This document shows, in pieces, positions 41,755 through 52,815 of a DNA stretch of 64,000 bases. Below the pieces are notes generated by a model. The model did no database searches and was not told the origin of the DNA. It saw only the letters and a program-made list of their open reading frames with translations. The stretch lies in the NCBI GenBank assembly GCA_039621445.1, contig CP154956.1, positions 80,720,474 to 80,784,473 of the forward strand. The letters run 5' to 3'. Numbering within the stretch: position 1 is the first letter of the stretch; each line of letters starts with the position of its first letter. The stretch comes from Euglena gracilis (lineage: Eukaryota; Euglenida; Euglenophyceae; Euglenales). A program made the translations under genes and the position numbers.

Positions 41755-43426
41755 TGCAAGTTGGGGGATGGTCCAGTGTGTCCAGATAATTTCACCACAT
41801 CAGACTTCTGGCCAATTCCAACTTTTCAGCCTTCAGGGGTCTTCTTCCCAAAATTCCCCACACAGCACCCCAGAAGACAAGACTTGATACTTTGAATCCA
41901 GTTCAGAGTCCCACGCAAACTTGTACACTGTTTGCCAGCTTGCCTGTGCAAAATGTAATTCCCCAAAATCTCTGTGAGGCAATGCCTTATTTCTGCTGGC
42001 TTCTCTTACCAAAATAAATCTCAAATCTGGCCCGCGCTCACACCCCCCTTCCCAAAAACAATTGCCAGGCAATTGTCCAAAACGGAAGTAAAAAATGAGC
42101 GGGCCGGAGATAAAAATTCAACACACACACACACACACACACACACGCAGCAGCGACATGGAAGAGTGACGAATGGCGGTTCTCGAATTTAAATTGCCAA
42201 ATCTTCGAATCCACAGATAATCGTAAACATGTCCAAATCCACAGATAAATACCATGTGGGGCCCGCCTACCTCCACTCCAGCCTTTCCACCTTAGAGAGC
42301 CATGTCGTACGACCTACCCCGTACAACATGACCCCCCATGGGGTCCAGCCGGGGCTTCGGCGACCCCCGCCGAGCCAAACCGGAGCAGAGCCCCCTTGAA
42401 GCGGCCCAGCACCGGACGGGGAGGCGGCACACACCACAGCCATCACAGCAGCAACAGGTTGACGAACTTGAAGATGATCACCAGATGTGCATTTGTAGGG
42501 CTGTTGCACAACCTTGATCACTGTTTTTTACGAGGTCAGGCTCCTCGCGCCGAAATCTCCAGGGGGAACTTGACCAAAGACGTTGAAACTTGACATCTTG
42601 AACTTGGAAACTGAAATCTTGGACATCACACCTTGGCTCCTCCACGGATTGACCTTGGGAACTTGAAATCTTGGAAATGATGACAGAACTCCTTCACAGA
42701 TTGACCTTGGGAAATTGAAATCTTGACATGACAACTTTCTTCCACCACAGATTCCTTGGGATCTTGAAATTGAACTTGACATCTTGACTTGAACTTGACC
42801 CTGAAATGACATCTTGACAGACATTTTGGAGATTGAGATTATTGATGATGATGGCGGGCTGTGATTGACATTCGTCTGTCCTTCAGCCCAGGCTCCAACC
42901 AAGATCCACAGCAGCACCAACTCCAGGATCACCTGCTGCTAGCTTGATCTGGAGAGTTGATCATGGTGGCCCAACACAGCATCTCACTGTGTGCCAACTG
43001 GTGCCTTCCTCTGCCTTGTCCCCCTTCTGCTGCTGAGCTGGCCCGCCACTTCCATGACATTTCACTTCTGAGTGTCTCCCGGCTCCACAGGTACGTTTGT
43101 ACGGGGCTTTTCTGCACTGCAAATCTCATACAAGTTTGTGCAAGTTGGGGGATGGTCCAGTGTGTCCAGATAATTTCACCACATCAGACTTCTGGCCAAT
43201 TCCAACTTTTCAGCCTTCAGGGGTCTTCTTCCCAAAATTCCCCACACAGCACCCCAGAAGACAAGACTTGATACTTTGAATCCAGTTCAGAGTCCCACGC
43301 AAACTTGTACACTGTTTGCCAGCTTGCCTGTGCAAAATGTAATTCCCCAAAATCTCTGTGAGGCAATGCCTTATTTCTGCTGGCTTCTCTTACCAAAATA
43401 AATCTCAAATCTGGCCCGCGCTCACA
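41755..43426 (-). mobile_element. TRIM-1: 1,672-bp small LTR element in DIRS-C1
   Basis: Two 288-bp direct repeats, 41755-42042 and 43139-43426, start TGCAAG and end CTCACA. They are flanked by AACC at 41751-41754 and 43427-43430. On the minus strand a purine tract, GGGAAGGGGGG, precedes the 3' LTR (42043 onward), which sets the orientation. I do not recognise a primer binding site next to the other LTR. The 1,096-bp interior has a CA microsatellite, degenerate CTTGAAATCTTGG repeats (about 42580-42830), and a short minus-strand frame beginning MRFAVQKSPVQTYLWSRE (43129). No retroviral domain is present. The interior looks like captured sequence. Confidence 0.8.
42120..42146. repeat. CA microsatellite
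   Basis: Thirteen consecutive AC dinucleotides inside TRIM-1. Confidence 0.95.
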
Positions 43427-43430
43427 AACC

Positions 43431-43966
43431 AAGCAGAAAAAAATCTGCTCCATTATGAAAAAAACTGGGTCAGTGAAACCAGTTTGGGATTCAGAAACCC
43501 AGCATTTGATCCCATGATTTTTAATTTCAAAGCCAGAAGGGGGAACAACCAAGTGGAGAATGATCAGCGACGGCAGAGAAATCAATCAGCAATTCCAAGT
43601 AAAAACTTTCAAGCTGGATCACGTCCAGCACATTTTACCAGTTTTGGAAAAAGGCCACTGGACTGCAAAAATAGACCTAAAGGATGCCTATTTCCATCTT
43701 CCAATAAGTACACCCCTAAGGCCTTTTTTGAGACATCAGGTGGGGGGGCAGCCCTGGGAATTTCAAACAGGCTGCTTTGGGCTAATTGTAGTGCCCCAAA
43801 TTTTTATGTCAGTCATGAAAACTTTCGAAAAGCTGTGGAGAAAAGGGGGCATACAGGTGTTTGTTTACCTGGACGACATTTTGCTGGTGGCTCCCACCCA
43901 GAACACTTTGCAAAATTACCTGAACACAGTTGTCAAAGATTTGCTGGATTCTATTGCGAGGTCTAT
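43431..43966 (+). pseudogene. DIRS-C1 reverse transcriptase, first part
   Basis: After the TRIM the plus strand encodes MISDGREINQQFQVKTFKLD, KIDLKDAYFHLPISTPLRPF, then WEFQTGCFGLIVVPQIFMSV, and the catalytic YLDDILLVAPTQNTLQ near 43865-43912. The segment from 43560 is open to 43966, then continues into foreign GC-rich sequence. The rest of the RT, beginning FKINVKKATIQPTQVVTHLG, resumes at about 44405. Confidence 0.85.
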
Positions 43967-44395
43967 TGCACACTCATGCGCCGCCTGAACGAACAAAGCA
44001 CCTGGAAGGCCTTGCACGCCCTTTGGTGCTTCCCCAAGCAGAACTGGCTCCCTTCGGCCGTGGCGGGCGCGGTCACTGGGCACGTCTTGGTCGAATCCCG
44101 CAGGCTCGTGCACGACAATACCCAAGCCCCCCAACGTTGGAAAGTTGGAAGGACACTTATCCTCATGACCCCAAAATGCAACCAGGGAATTGCACTCAGA
44201 CAGCAGCACCAATGCTTGGGGGGGGGCTAGACATCCAAACTGGGAATACTGTCCAGGAGTTTTGGAGAGAAAACTCCATCTTGCATATAAATGTCAAAGA
44301 ATTGCATGCAGCAGTCAACAAAGTGAAAAGTTAAAGCAAGCCAGGAGAAACTGTCTCCCTTTCAGTGGACAATCAGGTAATTTTTTAAAAAGTGG
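43967..44395 (+). repeat. Insertion with foreign GC-rich piece plus partial RNase H duplication
   Basis: Between the two halves of the RT lie about 199 bp of GC-rich sequence (43967-44165), open in one frame (EVYCTLMRRLNEQSTWKALH) but unrecognised. It is followed by about 230 bp (44166-44395) that duplicate the RNase H start: LHSDSSTNAWGG, then EFWRENSILHINVKELHAAV. The matching part of the element is at 44775-45000. The duplicate has diverged from the other copy, so the event is old or derived from a related element, for example by template switching. Confidence 0.7.
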
Positions 44396-45130
44396 CTCCT
44401 GGGTTCAAAATCAATGTGAAAAAGGCAACCATCCAGCCCACCCAAGTGGTAACCCATCTGGGTTTTTCAACTGAACCTCCAGGAAGGGAAGCTACAGTCA
44501 TAAAGTCAAAACCATAAAAAGGAGCTGGGGGAAATTGTGAAAAAAGACTACATGTCAAAAAGGCAATTATCTGACATTTTAGACAAAATAAGATGCAACC
44601 TAATGGTCCTGCCTTTCTTAAGGGCTTTTGCAGACACCCTGGCAAGCTTTTTGGTACCAAAGTCCACATCCCCCTGGCACTCGAAATACCCCATTATCCA
44701 GTAAATCAAGACCCAATTAAGAGAAATAAAAATTCTGCTGGACACCTGGCGGGCAGACCCTTCCCCCAAAAAGCAACCAGAGAGTTGCACTCAGACAGCA
44801 GCACCCATGCCTGGGGGGGGGCTAGACACAGGAGAAATTCTGCAGGAACTTTGGAGGAAAGACTCCAGTTTGCACATCAACGTACAGGAGTTCAGTGCAG
44901 AAATCAGCAGTGTGAAAAGTTTGAGCAAACCTTTAGAAACCGTTTCCGTATCAGTGGACAACCAAGTAGTTTATTGTTACCCAACAAAAGGTGGGGGCAG
45001 TAACGACCCATTCAACAAAAGGCTGAGACCATTTTTCAAGTGGTTCATGGAAAAACATGTACACCTCCAAGTCAACTGGGTACATTCAAAAGAATGCGTG
45101 GCGGACCTCGTAAGCAGATGGGAAATGGAC
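44396..45130 (+). pseudogene. DIRS-C1 RT C-terminal part and RNase H
   Basis: FKINVKKATIQPTQVVTHLG and a degraded connection lead to the RNase H: LHSDSSTHAWGGA (44778 on), DSSLHINVQEFSAEISSVKS, SVSVDNQVVYCYPTKGGG and VNWVHSKECVADLVSRWEMD. The final 300 codons (44807-45706) are open without a stop. This domain would remove template RNA. Stops around 44380-44560 break the RT. Confidence 0.8.
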
Positions 45131-45500
45131 AGGGGGGATTATACTTTAGACCCCCAACTTTTTCAATGGCTCAGACTGCAATTCAAAGAATTCATAGAGC
45201 TGGAAACAGATTTTTTTGACTCCCCGGGCAACAAAAAAACTGCCCAATTTGTGGCCAGGTGGCCCCACTTGGAGGCCACAGCAGTGAATGCACTACAATG
45301 TCCACTGGACAACATGGGGGATCTTTACGCAACCACCCCCTTGTCAATAACTCAACAATTTCTACCCAGGGTGAAAAATTTTCCCCAGACGAAAGTTTTG
45401 ATGGTCAACCCCTACTGGGATTCAGCCACGTGGTGGCCCCAATTAATAAAAAACGAAAATTCCAGGGACCTCCTGCCTGAAAATCACCCCTTACAAGGGT
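45131..45500 (+). CDS. DIRS-C1 methyltransferase-like segment
   Basis: Within the open frame, GDYTLDPQLFQWLRL is followed by FFDSPGNKKTAQFVARWPHL, NALQCPLDNMGDLYATTPLS and KVLMVNPYWDSATWWPQLIK. It aligns by position with the DIRS-B1 segment at 7310-7660. Where B1 has YANPPWSII this copy reads YATTPLSI and the C2 copy YPPWSII, so the NPPW motif is lost here. The identification as methyltransferase-like is by position and motif only. Confidence 0.45.
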
Positions 45501-46345
45501 ATGTTCACCAATTTCAGGGGAGGACAAATGCCACCCCCCAGGTGGCCCCTGCTTTGCACGATTTGCTCAGGCACACATTGGAGGGGAAAAAAATTCAGGT
45601 TAAAACCATTAACGACTTCCTGGGTAGAAACCCCAGCCTAAAACGATATCAGAGTGCTTTTGCACTTCAGTGGGTAATTTTGGAACACATGAGGGTCCCC
45701 CCTTGAAGCCACCACAGACCAAGCGGTTGAAGCTTTAATTCAACTATTCCAATTTTCCAAGGCCCAAGCCCATAATGCCTACAGTGCTTTGCTTTTGATT
45801 CCTGGGTTTGGTGGGCTTAGATTACACACTCTGTTAACCCCCTACAAGAGGCTTTGGAACCAAAACCTGGAGAAGTATGGGGCATTTTGGGATCCACTCC
45901 CAATCCTCCTGGGGCTGGCAAAGGCTATGCCCACTGATATTTGTACGTTGCGTACACAACTTTTTTTTTTGCTCACGAATTCTCTGTTTATACCGATCCT
46001 CATACTTGGCACAAGTCAAACGAACCACCAGTGTGTTGGGTAGGGCACCCTACATCAATATTAAGCGTAAAGGACTAAAAATCCATAAGTGGGAAAGGGT
46101 TGTGTCCATTCCCCAGTGTCCCAAATAAGCCCATTTCATTTAATGATGTGCTATGTGGCTGCTCCACGTTTACTCGTCAGACCTTGGGGGACCCTCCTAA
46201 TTTCATTAAAACCCCCAAAAGTGCAGACACCATTGCTTCCATCACAAAAGATTTTTTGACCAAACACGGGGTACCTCCCAAGAAGTGGGGGGCCCACTCC
46301 ACTATAGGAGAATTGGTTGGCTTACTCAAAAAATTGGGCATTTCT
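45501..46345 (+). pseudogene. DIRS-C1 tyrosine recombinase, lacking its C-terminus
   Basis: The core-binding start is VKTINDFLGRNPSLKRYQSA (about 45600). After a stop at 45704 come QAVEALIQLFQFSKAQAHNA, YSALLLIPGFGG, and the box-A region RILCLYRSSYLAQVKRTTSV (about 45995-46035). VPPKKWGAHSTIGELVGLLK at 46270-46330 has HSTI where C2 has HSTR, so the box-B Arg is mutated. The frame meets the inversion breakpoint at 46345 after LGIS. The tail FVKLASGGVEAFTAHYQRLG follows in frame on the opposite strand from 37461. Confidence 0.8.
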
Positions 46346-47379
46346 GCACCGCTTGACAGCTCATCGAACAAGCTTTCAAATGAGGGATAACATGGCCTAT
46401 CGGCCAGCCACGGGTGCTGAGATACGTCTTTGACCTTTTGGCTGTGTGAGTGAGCATTTGCTATAAGCTGCCATAATTTATTTCAGAAAGACAACTATTG
46501 GTTCCTATGTAGTACAATGTACTCCATTCAGTCAGAACCTCACCATTTGAGGTGTCAAAAATCATGAAGGTTTTGTATTGGAAAATGGCCATGTCAATGT
46601 TACAAATATGCAAATGTGCATGAAAAATGCCTATTTGGCTTGTTTTGGCCAATTCAGCCACTTTCAGCCATGTAATATGGCTTTCTGTGCAATTTTTTTT
46701 AGGTATAATGGACTTTTCACTTTCTAATATGAATTTGTGGTCCTTTGGTCCTTTTGGTCCTTGCAATTTGTTCAACTTTGTCCTATGGACCCATGGACCG
46801 CATGGGTTATGGCCCATAGTCATTGCACATAATAGGATGTATTGGTCACATAGACCTAAGGCTAAGTGGTTAAGTCCACAAAAATGCATTTTGGAATGAA
46901 TTTTCTTCGTTTTTTTGGGGGGGGCAACTATGTTGCAGATTTTCTCAAGGAATTCAACTTATTTCCCTATCGGGATTCACTTCTGCAATAAGAAAAAGGC
47001 CATTTTGTTCACAAAATAGCTGTTCTTTACAAAGCTGTGCAAGTTCATGTGAAAAATGCAGTATTTGCAATGTATCTCAAAGACTTATCACACACCTTGT
47101 GTTTTTGCAAATAAATTTGAAGTGAGCACAATTGTGCGCTTGAATGATCAAAACACCTTTGGTGTTCGCCAATTTGACCAAAATTTCTTGGTCAAAGAAG
47201 GGGGGATGGCTCCTTTTGTTGCTTAAGTAAACCAAATCTGCATTTTGAGCATGTGGTTTGCAAATGAACAACAAAAATGCCATTGTGAAATATGTATACA
47301 AACATCTTTGGGAAATATTCCCAAAAGAATATGGTTGGGTTGGGCAGATACCCATTCGTAAAATATACGCAATTGTGCG

Positions 47380-47710
47380 AGATTTGCGCAATGCACGGGT
47401 GGGGGGCGGGGGGGCGCATCTTGAGGGGGGGTATGCGCGGTGTGCAAAACAATATGCACGCGATGAGCGCTACGCGCGTGGGGAGCGCAGTATGCGCGGG
47501 AGTGTCAGCGACATAGGCGCGGTGGTTGGGGTTCGCCATATAGCGCTGAAAGGGGCATTATGCGCAAGATTTGCGCTATGCGCGAGGGTGGGTTGCGCCA
47601 TAGGCGCAGCGTCTGTGCTATACACACTTTGCGCAATATGCCGAGGGAGGCGCCAAAGGCGCGGGGGGTGGTGGGTGCCTTAAGCGCTTGAGTGGCCGGG
47701 GCGCCATAGG
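47380..47710. repeat. GCGC-rich low-complexity stretch of A3 3' region
   Basis: Words such as TATGCGC, GCGCTATG and CATAGCGC recur irregularly. The counterpart in A1 is 59710-59960, with CGCGTATCGCGC. Both are part of the long non-coding region between gag and the 3' LTR. Confidence 0.7.
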
Positions 47711-48654
47711 CGCGGGGGTGGTGGTTAGTTTGGTTTCAGATATTTCCTTTTGTGTTTAGTTGTTGGTTGTGTGGAAGTATCTCATAGAGTGCACACGTTG
47801 GGGGGAGGTTCTGAGTAGTTGTCCTTGTCGCGCCTGTTGGTCTGGGGGGGGGTGGAGTGTGTAACACAAATTGTATGCAAATTTGAGCTGCGGGGGGTGT
47901 ACAGGATTGTCTGCAATCGACAAACCTGGTGGAAAACGAAAAATGAAAGCAGCTGGGCGACTACTCGACAACATTCCAATTTCTGGCCTGAGGGCTTTCG
48001 TCTTGGAACCCAGTGAAACGATTGGGGGTTAAGCTACTAGTTACCCCTACCGCATGTGGAACGTTTGTGGATATGCGCTGGGTAGGTGGGGCACTTTCTC
48101 TTTACTCCTGGGTTGAAAACGGTGTTGGTGTTGTAGAAAACGGTATTGCTGTCATCGAAAACGGTGTGTAAAAATGATGAGTAGTGGAAGTTTTGGGGAG
48201 GAAGGAAGTTTGCGGAGCTGTGTGCATTCTTGGAGCGTAAATCTATTCAACCACAAGTGACGCACATGGGGTCTCCCCTAGTGCATCAACAACCGTTAAA
48301 CACAAACACTATCTATGGGTCAGAGATTCAGAAAAAGTTTGAGTATGGGTAACCCAAAAACATTGAACACTGACAAGAAAGGTTACTGGATAGGAGATGA
48401 CTAGGGTCGCGACTCCTGTCACCTCTTTCCTTGTAACCCCTGTAGTCCACGGCCATTATTTTCAGCTGCCTTTACACAAAATCTGAACTGGTGGACATAT
48501 CAGCCCTCGAATTTTTTTTGACGCATATACGTCTCTAAATTTGCGATCTGTCAAGCGGGCTCCCTGCCCCAAGCCGGGGCATTTTCTTTGTTAGAGGACT
48601 TTTCAAAAACAGACTTCTGCCTTTTGGCTGAGGAATGTTCATTTGAACTGCGAT

Positions 48655-49966
48655 TTATATCGCGGCGACATTGGCTTGAGTGGGGAGATGTCGCATAGCG
48701 ACAATTAGATGAATGGTGGTTATAGGATCCGCAATGCGAACATTTGGACCGCGAGTGCGGATATTTGCTGGTATCAAACCTGTTTTGGTATTTCTGCGAT
48801 TGTGCAGATGATGAGGCTGATCCTCTTGGGCTTGGAATTCCCGTTCGCGCGGCAAGATTTGGACAATGGCGAGATGTGTGACCCGCTGGTTACACAGAAA
48901 GCACGATTTGTCCAAAAAATTTTCTGGAAAGCGCGAATTGCGCGATTTTGATTCCGCCATTGCGGTTTTTTTGTGGGGATGATACCTTTTTCAATGAACT
49001 AACTTGGACACCGCGTATTCCGGCTGTGGGGTGGCTCATATGAGCCGATTGTATTTGACCAAGAAGCTGTGATAGATTCAGTTGTTTGGACACATAGTTC
49101 CATCGCTCATCGCGTGTCAAAACATGTCCCGCGAGTTACTCGCGGTGAATTTCTTTTGATAATTTTGGGTATAAAGTGCAGTAATACTGTGTCAAATTGC
49201 TCCTTGATTTGAGTTTCACCCATTTTGTCACCTTCGGCTGCTAGTCCAAGCCATTTTTGAATACCCTAAGTCTATCGACTTCCATTTTCGGTCATGTGGC
49301 GCACATTGCCTCCATTTATTTTCCAGAGATATTCTGGACACCATTCTGGAGCAAGAGGAAGCATATTGCTCCACTAAATTTTGAAAAGAAACGCGTCCTC
49401 GGAGAACTAATTGCCTTGCGCGTTCTTTTTCGTCCCAAGTTAGGCAATCTATAATCTCCATTTTGATTAACTCTGGGTTTTCGTTATGTGTTGATCCTTT
49501 CAGATCCCAATAATATTCTCAATCACGCCAAAACTGTTTCCACGCTGTGGGGTCACCATCCCATTGGGGCTTCACCTTATTCGCGATAGCGATGATTCCT
49601 TTTCTTTCTGAGACTGCCATGGCCCTTCGGTGGTATTCAAGGAGGATGGGCCTGGCACAAAACCGCACCGTGCGCGGGTCCCTCGGTGGTTGCACCAAGT
49701 GAACTTTTGGGTGTATTTTGCGAATGCGCATTCAATATTCCACTTGGTGTACCATAGGTACCTTGCAAACTTGGTGAATCGCGAATGCGCGAAGGGTGAT
49801 GCTGATGCATCTCAGGATCAGTACTATGTGCGGGAGTGCGTCTCATACCGCGACAAAGTTCAGATTCCCAATTTTTTCGTTTTCTTTGAGGGTTTCTCTT
49901 GGCTTTCACTTGAAAACCAACCCCATCATCCAAAAAATGTTACATTGGGACTGGTACCGCTGGGGG
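48655..49966 (-). pseudogene. A3 Gag, capsid-like part and zinc knuckle
   Basis: Beyond TRIM-2 the minus strand continues with the Pro/His-rich linker, then KVKPQWDGDPTAWKQFWRD, VEQYASSCSRMVSRISLENK, DERWNYVSKQLNLSQLLGQI and CFLCNQRVTHLAIV. In A1 the last is a CX2CX4HX4C knuckle, CFLCNKKGHISCHC. Here a frameshift after the second Cys destroys it. Several stops are present. Function in the intact family is inferred to be RNA packaging. Confidence 0.8.
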
Positions 49967-51517
49967 TTTGAGTGCCCATTCTTGGTTTGGACACAGTGTC
50001 TCACTTTTGACCTTTCTGGCATTGAAATTCTCAAAACTTCCAGCACAGCACAAACAAAGGCAGGACTTCTTTGAGGTTCATTCAGTGACCCACGCAATCA
50101 GTGTAAGCATTTTGCTCCCTACAGAACAATTGGCATTGTTCAATGGCTTTACAATCTTGAATTAGGAATTGCAGACTTGGCGAATCCTACACCCCCTTCC
50201 TTCAGAACATTCCTTGGAATTTCAATTGGCATTCGCAGGTCAAATTTGCCAAGTCGAAATTCCAACCTCGCCCTGATCTGCCCCCCCCCCCCCCATGTGT
50301 CCGAATTGTCACCCCCCCCCCTGGGCAGTCATCCCTGCGCCCTGAGGTGGGCCAACAAAAATGTACCCTGGGGGCAATTCGGGCAATCATGAAAAAGGTA
50401 TCCTGGTTTTTGTGCCCAGAAATGGGCAGCCAAAAAAACAGGACTGTGGGCAAAATCTGGGCAAGGCGGAAAATCTTCAGCTCCAAATGTCTTTATCCAC
50501 TGGTCAGTTATGTGCCCTGCCGTACTTTTGTGCCCGTGCGGGCAAAACAGAGTACCCCCCCATCCTTTGTGCCCTGACCCTTCCCCAACTGGGCAATGAC
50601 ATCCATCTCTTTGGTGCCTGCCCTGTTAAGAGAAATCTGGGAAAATCAAAAGGGGAAAACCCAAAAGCAAAGTGCCCTGCAGAGCAAATCTCTACAAATG
50701 GTGGCTGGGCAATCACAAACCAAACCAGGAAAATGCTTACACTTGAGTTGCAATCAAATCGCAACAAACACACATGGTTCAGCGCACAGGTAATGGCTTC
50801 AGCGGCTCCTCCTCCTTCCTCTTATTAGATTGTATTCCTCTGATTCGTCTTTCCTTGGATGTCTCTTTTTGTTTCATCTTGTCTTTAGATTGATTGTCTT
50901 CTTCTTCAGCAGCTTGCACAGCAACTTCCCCCCTTGGAATGATTGCAATCTCCTCCACTTCAGCCGCCTGAACACCAACAGACTGTACAGATGAAATTGC
51001 CATGGCAGGGCTCTTCTTCTGCTGCAGAACTTCAAAAGCCCTGAAAACATACTCTTGCGACACAGGATGTACATGGTGATCAGCTTCACCCTCAATCACA
51101 GTCCTTGGACAGCAGTGGACCCCAATCTGTCCACATCTGCAGCTGCTGGACTGCATCTTCTGTACCCATTCTGTCATGGCTGTGGTCCATCTTCCCAGTC
51201 CGTCGTTCAGCATCGTTCTGGACACTTCCTCAATGACATCTGGGCTGACCAAGCCCGGGAGCTGACTGATTGTACAGGGTGTACACTGATTGTTTGAGTG
51301 CCCATTCTTGGCTTGGACCCAGTGTCTCACTTTTGACCTTTCTGGCATTGAACTTTTCAAAACTTCCAGCACAGCACAAACAAAGGCAGGACTTCTTTGA
51401 GGTTCATTCAGTGACCCACGCAATCAGTGTAAGCATTTTGCTCCCTACAGAACAATTGGCATTCTTCAATGGCTTTACAATCTTGAATTAGGAATTGCAG
51501 ACTTGGCGAATCCTACA
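49967..51517 (-). mobile_element. TRIM-2: 1.55-kb small LTR element in A3 gag
   Basis: Direct repeats of about 225 bp lie at 49967-50191 and 51293-51517, differing at only a few bases. On the minus strand the element starts TGTAGGATTCGCC, and a purine tract (GAAGGAAGGGGG) precedes the 3' LTR at 50192. The terminal dinucleotide at the other end is not CA. The flanks show only GGGG on both sides, a possible 4-bp duplication in low-complexity sequence. It separates two adjoining parts of A3 Gag: HACSLP on the right side and PAVPVPM on the left. The interior carries a minus-strand frame that starts inside the LTR. Confidence 0.75.
50779..51423 (-). CDS. ORF carried by TRIM-2, unknown function
   Basis: A frame of 214 codons starts at an ATG inside the 5' LTR (MRGSLNEPQRSPAFVCAVLE) and runs through the interior: VSPDVIEEVSRTMLNDGLGR, WTTAMTEWVQKMQSSSCRCG, QEYVFRAFEVLQQKKSPAMA, followed by a Glu/Lys-rich charged end. 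The central composition looks like a real protein rather than random DNA, which would fit capture of a host gene fragment. I recognise no domain. The 3' LTR copy begins a similar short frame at 50097. No retroviral protein is encoded. Confidence 0.4.
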   Translation of the reverse strand: MRGSLNEPQRSPAFVCAVLEVLKSSMPERSKVRHWVQAKNGHSNNQCTPCTISQLPGLVSPDVIEEVSRTMLNDGLGRWTTAMTEWVQKMQSSSCRCGQIGVHCCPRTVIEGEADHHVHPVSQEYVFRAFEVLQQKKSPAMAISSVQSVGVQAAEVEEIAIIPRGEVAVQAAEEEDNQSKDKMKQKETSKERRIRGIQSNKRKEEEPLKPLPVR

Positions 51518-52815
51518 GGGGAGGGAGCATGCATGAGCAGTATTGTAATTTTGTGATAATGTGCCAATAGGCTCTGCCACAGGTGCGCTATTAGCGCTTT
51601 TGGAGCTAGAATCTGCGGCAAGTGTGCCTACAACACCCATATTGGGTTTTTGTTGTAAAAAACGCAATTGCGCGTGTACTTGATCCAAATTTTCTGCAAA
51701 GTCAAGAAAATCTTTCTCCAAATCATCAAGAATTTTCAGATGATCGGTGATTGCACCAATGTATTCCTGCAAACGCTTAATACGCCAGCGGTGTTTGGAC
51801 ATATCGTCCAGAAGAGGAATTTTGTCAGAAAAAGACCGGAAATCTTCCGAAATTTTTCCAAAACCCCTTTCCAATTCCCGTGGTCGCACAGCTAGAGTGT
51901 GCACCGCTTCGGAATAGACTCCATTTGTGGAGATGGTTTGGAAGGAGGGTTATTTCGCGGATTCCGCACGTTTTCAGCCATTGGCTGTTCCAAAATCACC
52001 GAAACTTGCGCGGATAGCGCTGAGATGTCTTTTTGCAAGTTTTTGACTTGCTGATTTTACTGTTTCCTCGGTCCGTATCGGACCGTCACAAATGTTTATC
52101 CTGACTTGGTGATTTTCATCACGAATATCTGCACAAAATCGCTGAAATTCAAAATTATCTGAATATTGTACCGCATTGCGGTTCTGCAACTCCGCAATTG
52201 CGGTTTGGATGTCAACAATATTATTCTGCAACCGTTGGTGGTAACCATCCTACCTGCTTGCGATATTCGTGATATGGGCGTAAAAACTTGTTATTTCAGC
52301 AGAATTTTCACCACACCTACATGATTTTTGCTCCAACCATGAACGTCTTTCCTCCAATTGCTGCACATGAGTGCTGGAAGCGAAACCTTCACCAGGTTGG
52401 GTGTGCGCTTCCTGGAATGCAGCAGCTAGGGTATCGAACTGCTCCAAGGTAACAGAAGCTCCCATATCAGGATTTTTGTGCTCAAAAAGTGACGTTACTG
52501 GCTCCTCTTTTGTAAACAAATTTTGAAAACTATGTTGCATGTGCAAAAATGCCGCATCATTGTTGGATTGAATCTCACACAAATTTTCGCTCAGTCTCTG
52601 AGAGCTTTGTTCGGGTGTGTCCTGCTTTGGAAGACATGCAAGCATGCGGTGAACCACATCAGTGGGTTGTTTCTCAATTGTGCCTGTAGGCTCCGTTGCG
52701 GCATCCTGATGCCAATGCAGAGAAGTACAAAAAGATGCCTGACTTTGAAGGAAAAGGCTGATAATCACACTGGTCGATGGGTTGCTCGATAGAGCCACAA
52801 GCCAATAGGCGTTGC
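51518..52815 (-). pseudogene. A3 Gag, coiled-coil part
   Basis: From 52815 leftward the minus strand shows RLLACGSIEQPIDQ, corresponding to the A1 stretch SSTEQLIAQ, then EIQSNNDAAFLHMQHSFQ, VTLEQFDTLAAAFQEAHTQ, VQQLEERRSWLEQKSCRCGE, SDKIPLLDDMSKHRWRIKRL and AQLRFLQQKPNMGVVGTLA. Similarity to A1 Gag is continuous, with deletions around 51950-52230. TRIM-2 cuts the frame at 51517/49967. Confidence 0.8.

Larger units (their letters stand above)
41274..46345 (+). mobile_element. DIRS-C1, coding part (inverted segment)
   Basis: The order is gag-like region, RT, RNase H, methyltransferase-like segment and recombinase up to LLKKLGIS. The recombinase stops at 46345 and its missing C-terminus is found on the opposite strand at 37461-37400. 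The left end is cut by the A3 LTR. It contains TRIM-1 (41755-43426) and a partial internal duplication (43967-44395). It is related to DIRS-B but clearly a separate family, as motif wording and ICR differ. Confidence 0.8.
46346..52815 (-). mobile_element. LTR-family A copy A3, central part
   Basis: Leftward from 52815, this piece has the gag (interrupted by TRIM-2), the zinc-knuckle end of gag near 48750-48950, and the long non-coding 3' region. The latter parallels 58890-61045 of A1 almost throughout, including the GCG-rich stretch at 47380-47710 (A1: 59710-59960). It ends at 46346 at the inversion breakpoint. Its 5' part lies at 63601-64000 beyond the inserted A1. Gag is broken by many stops and shifts, so A3 is older than A1. 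Confidence 0.85.
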
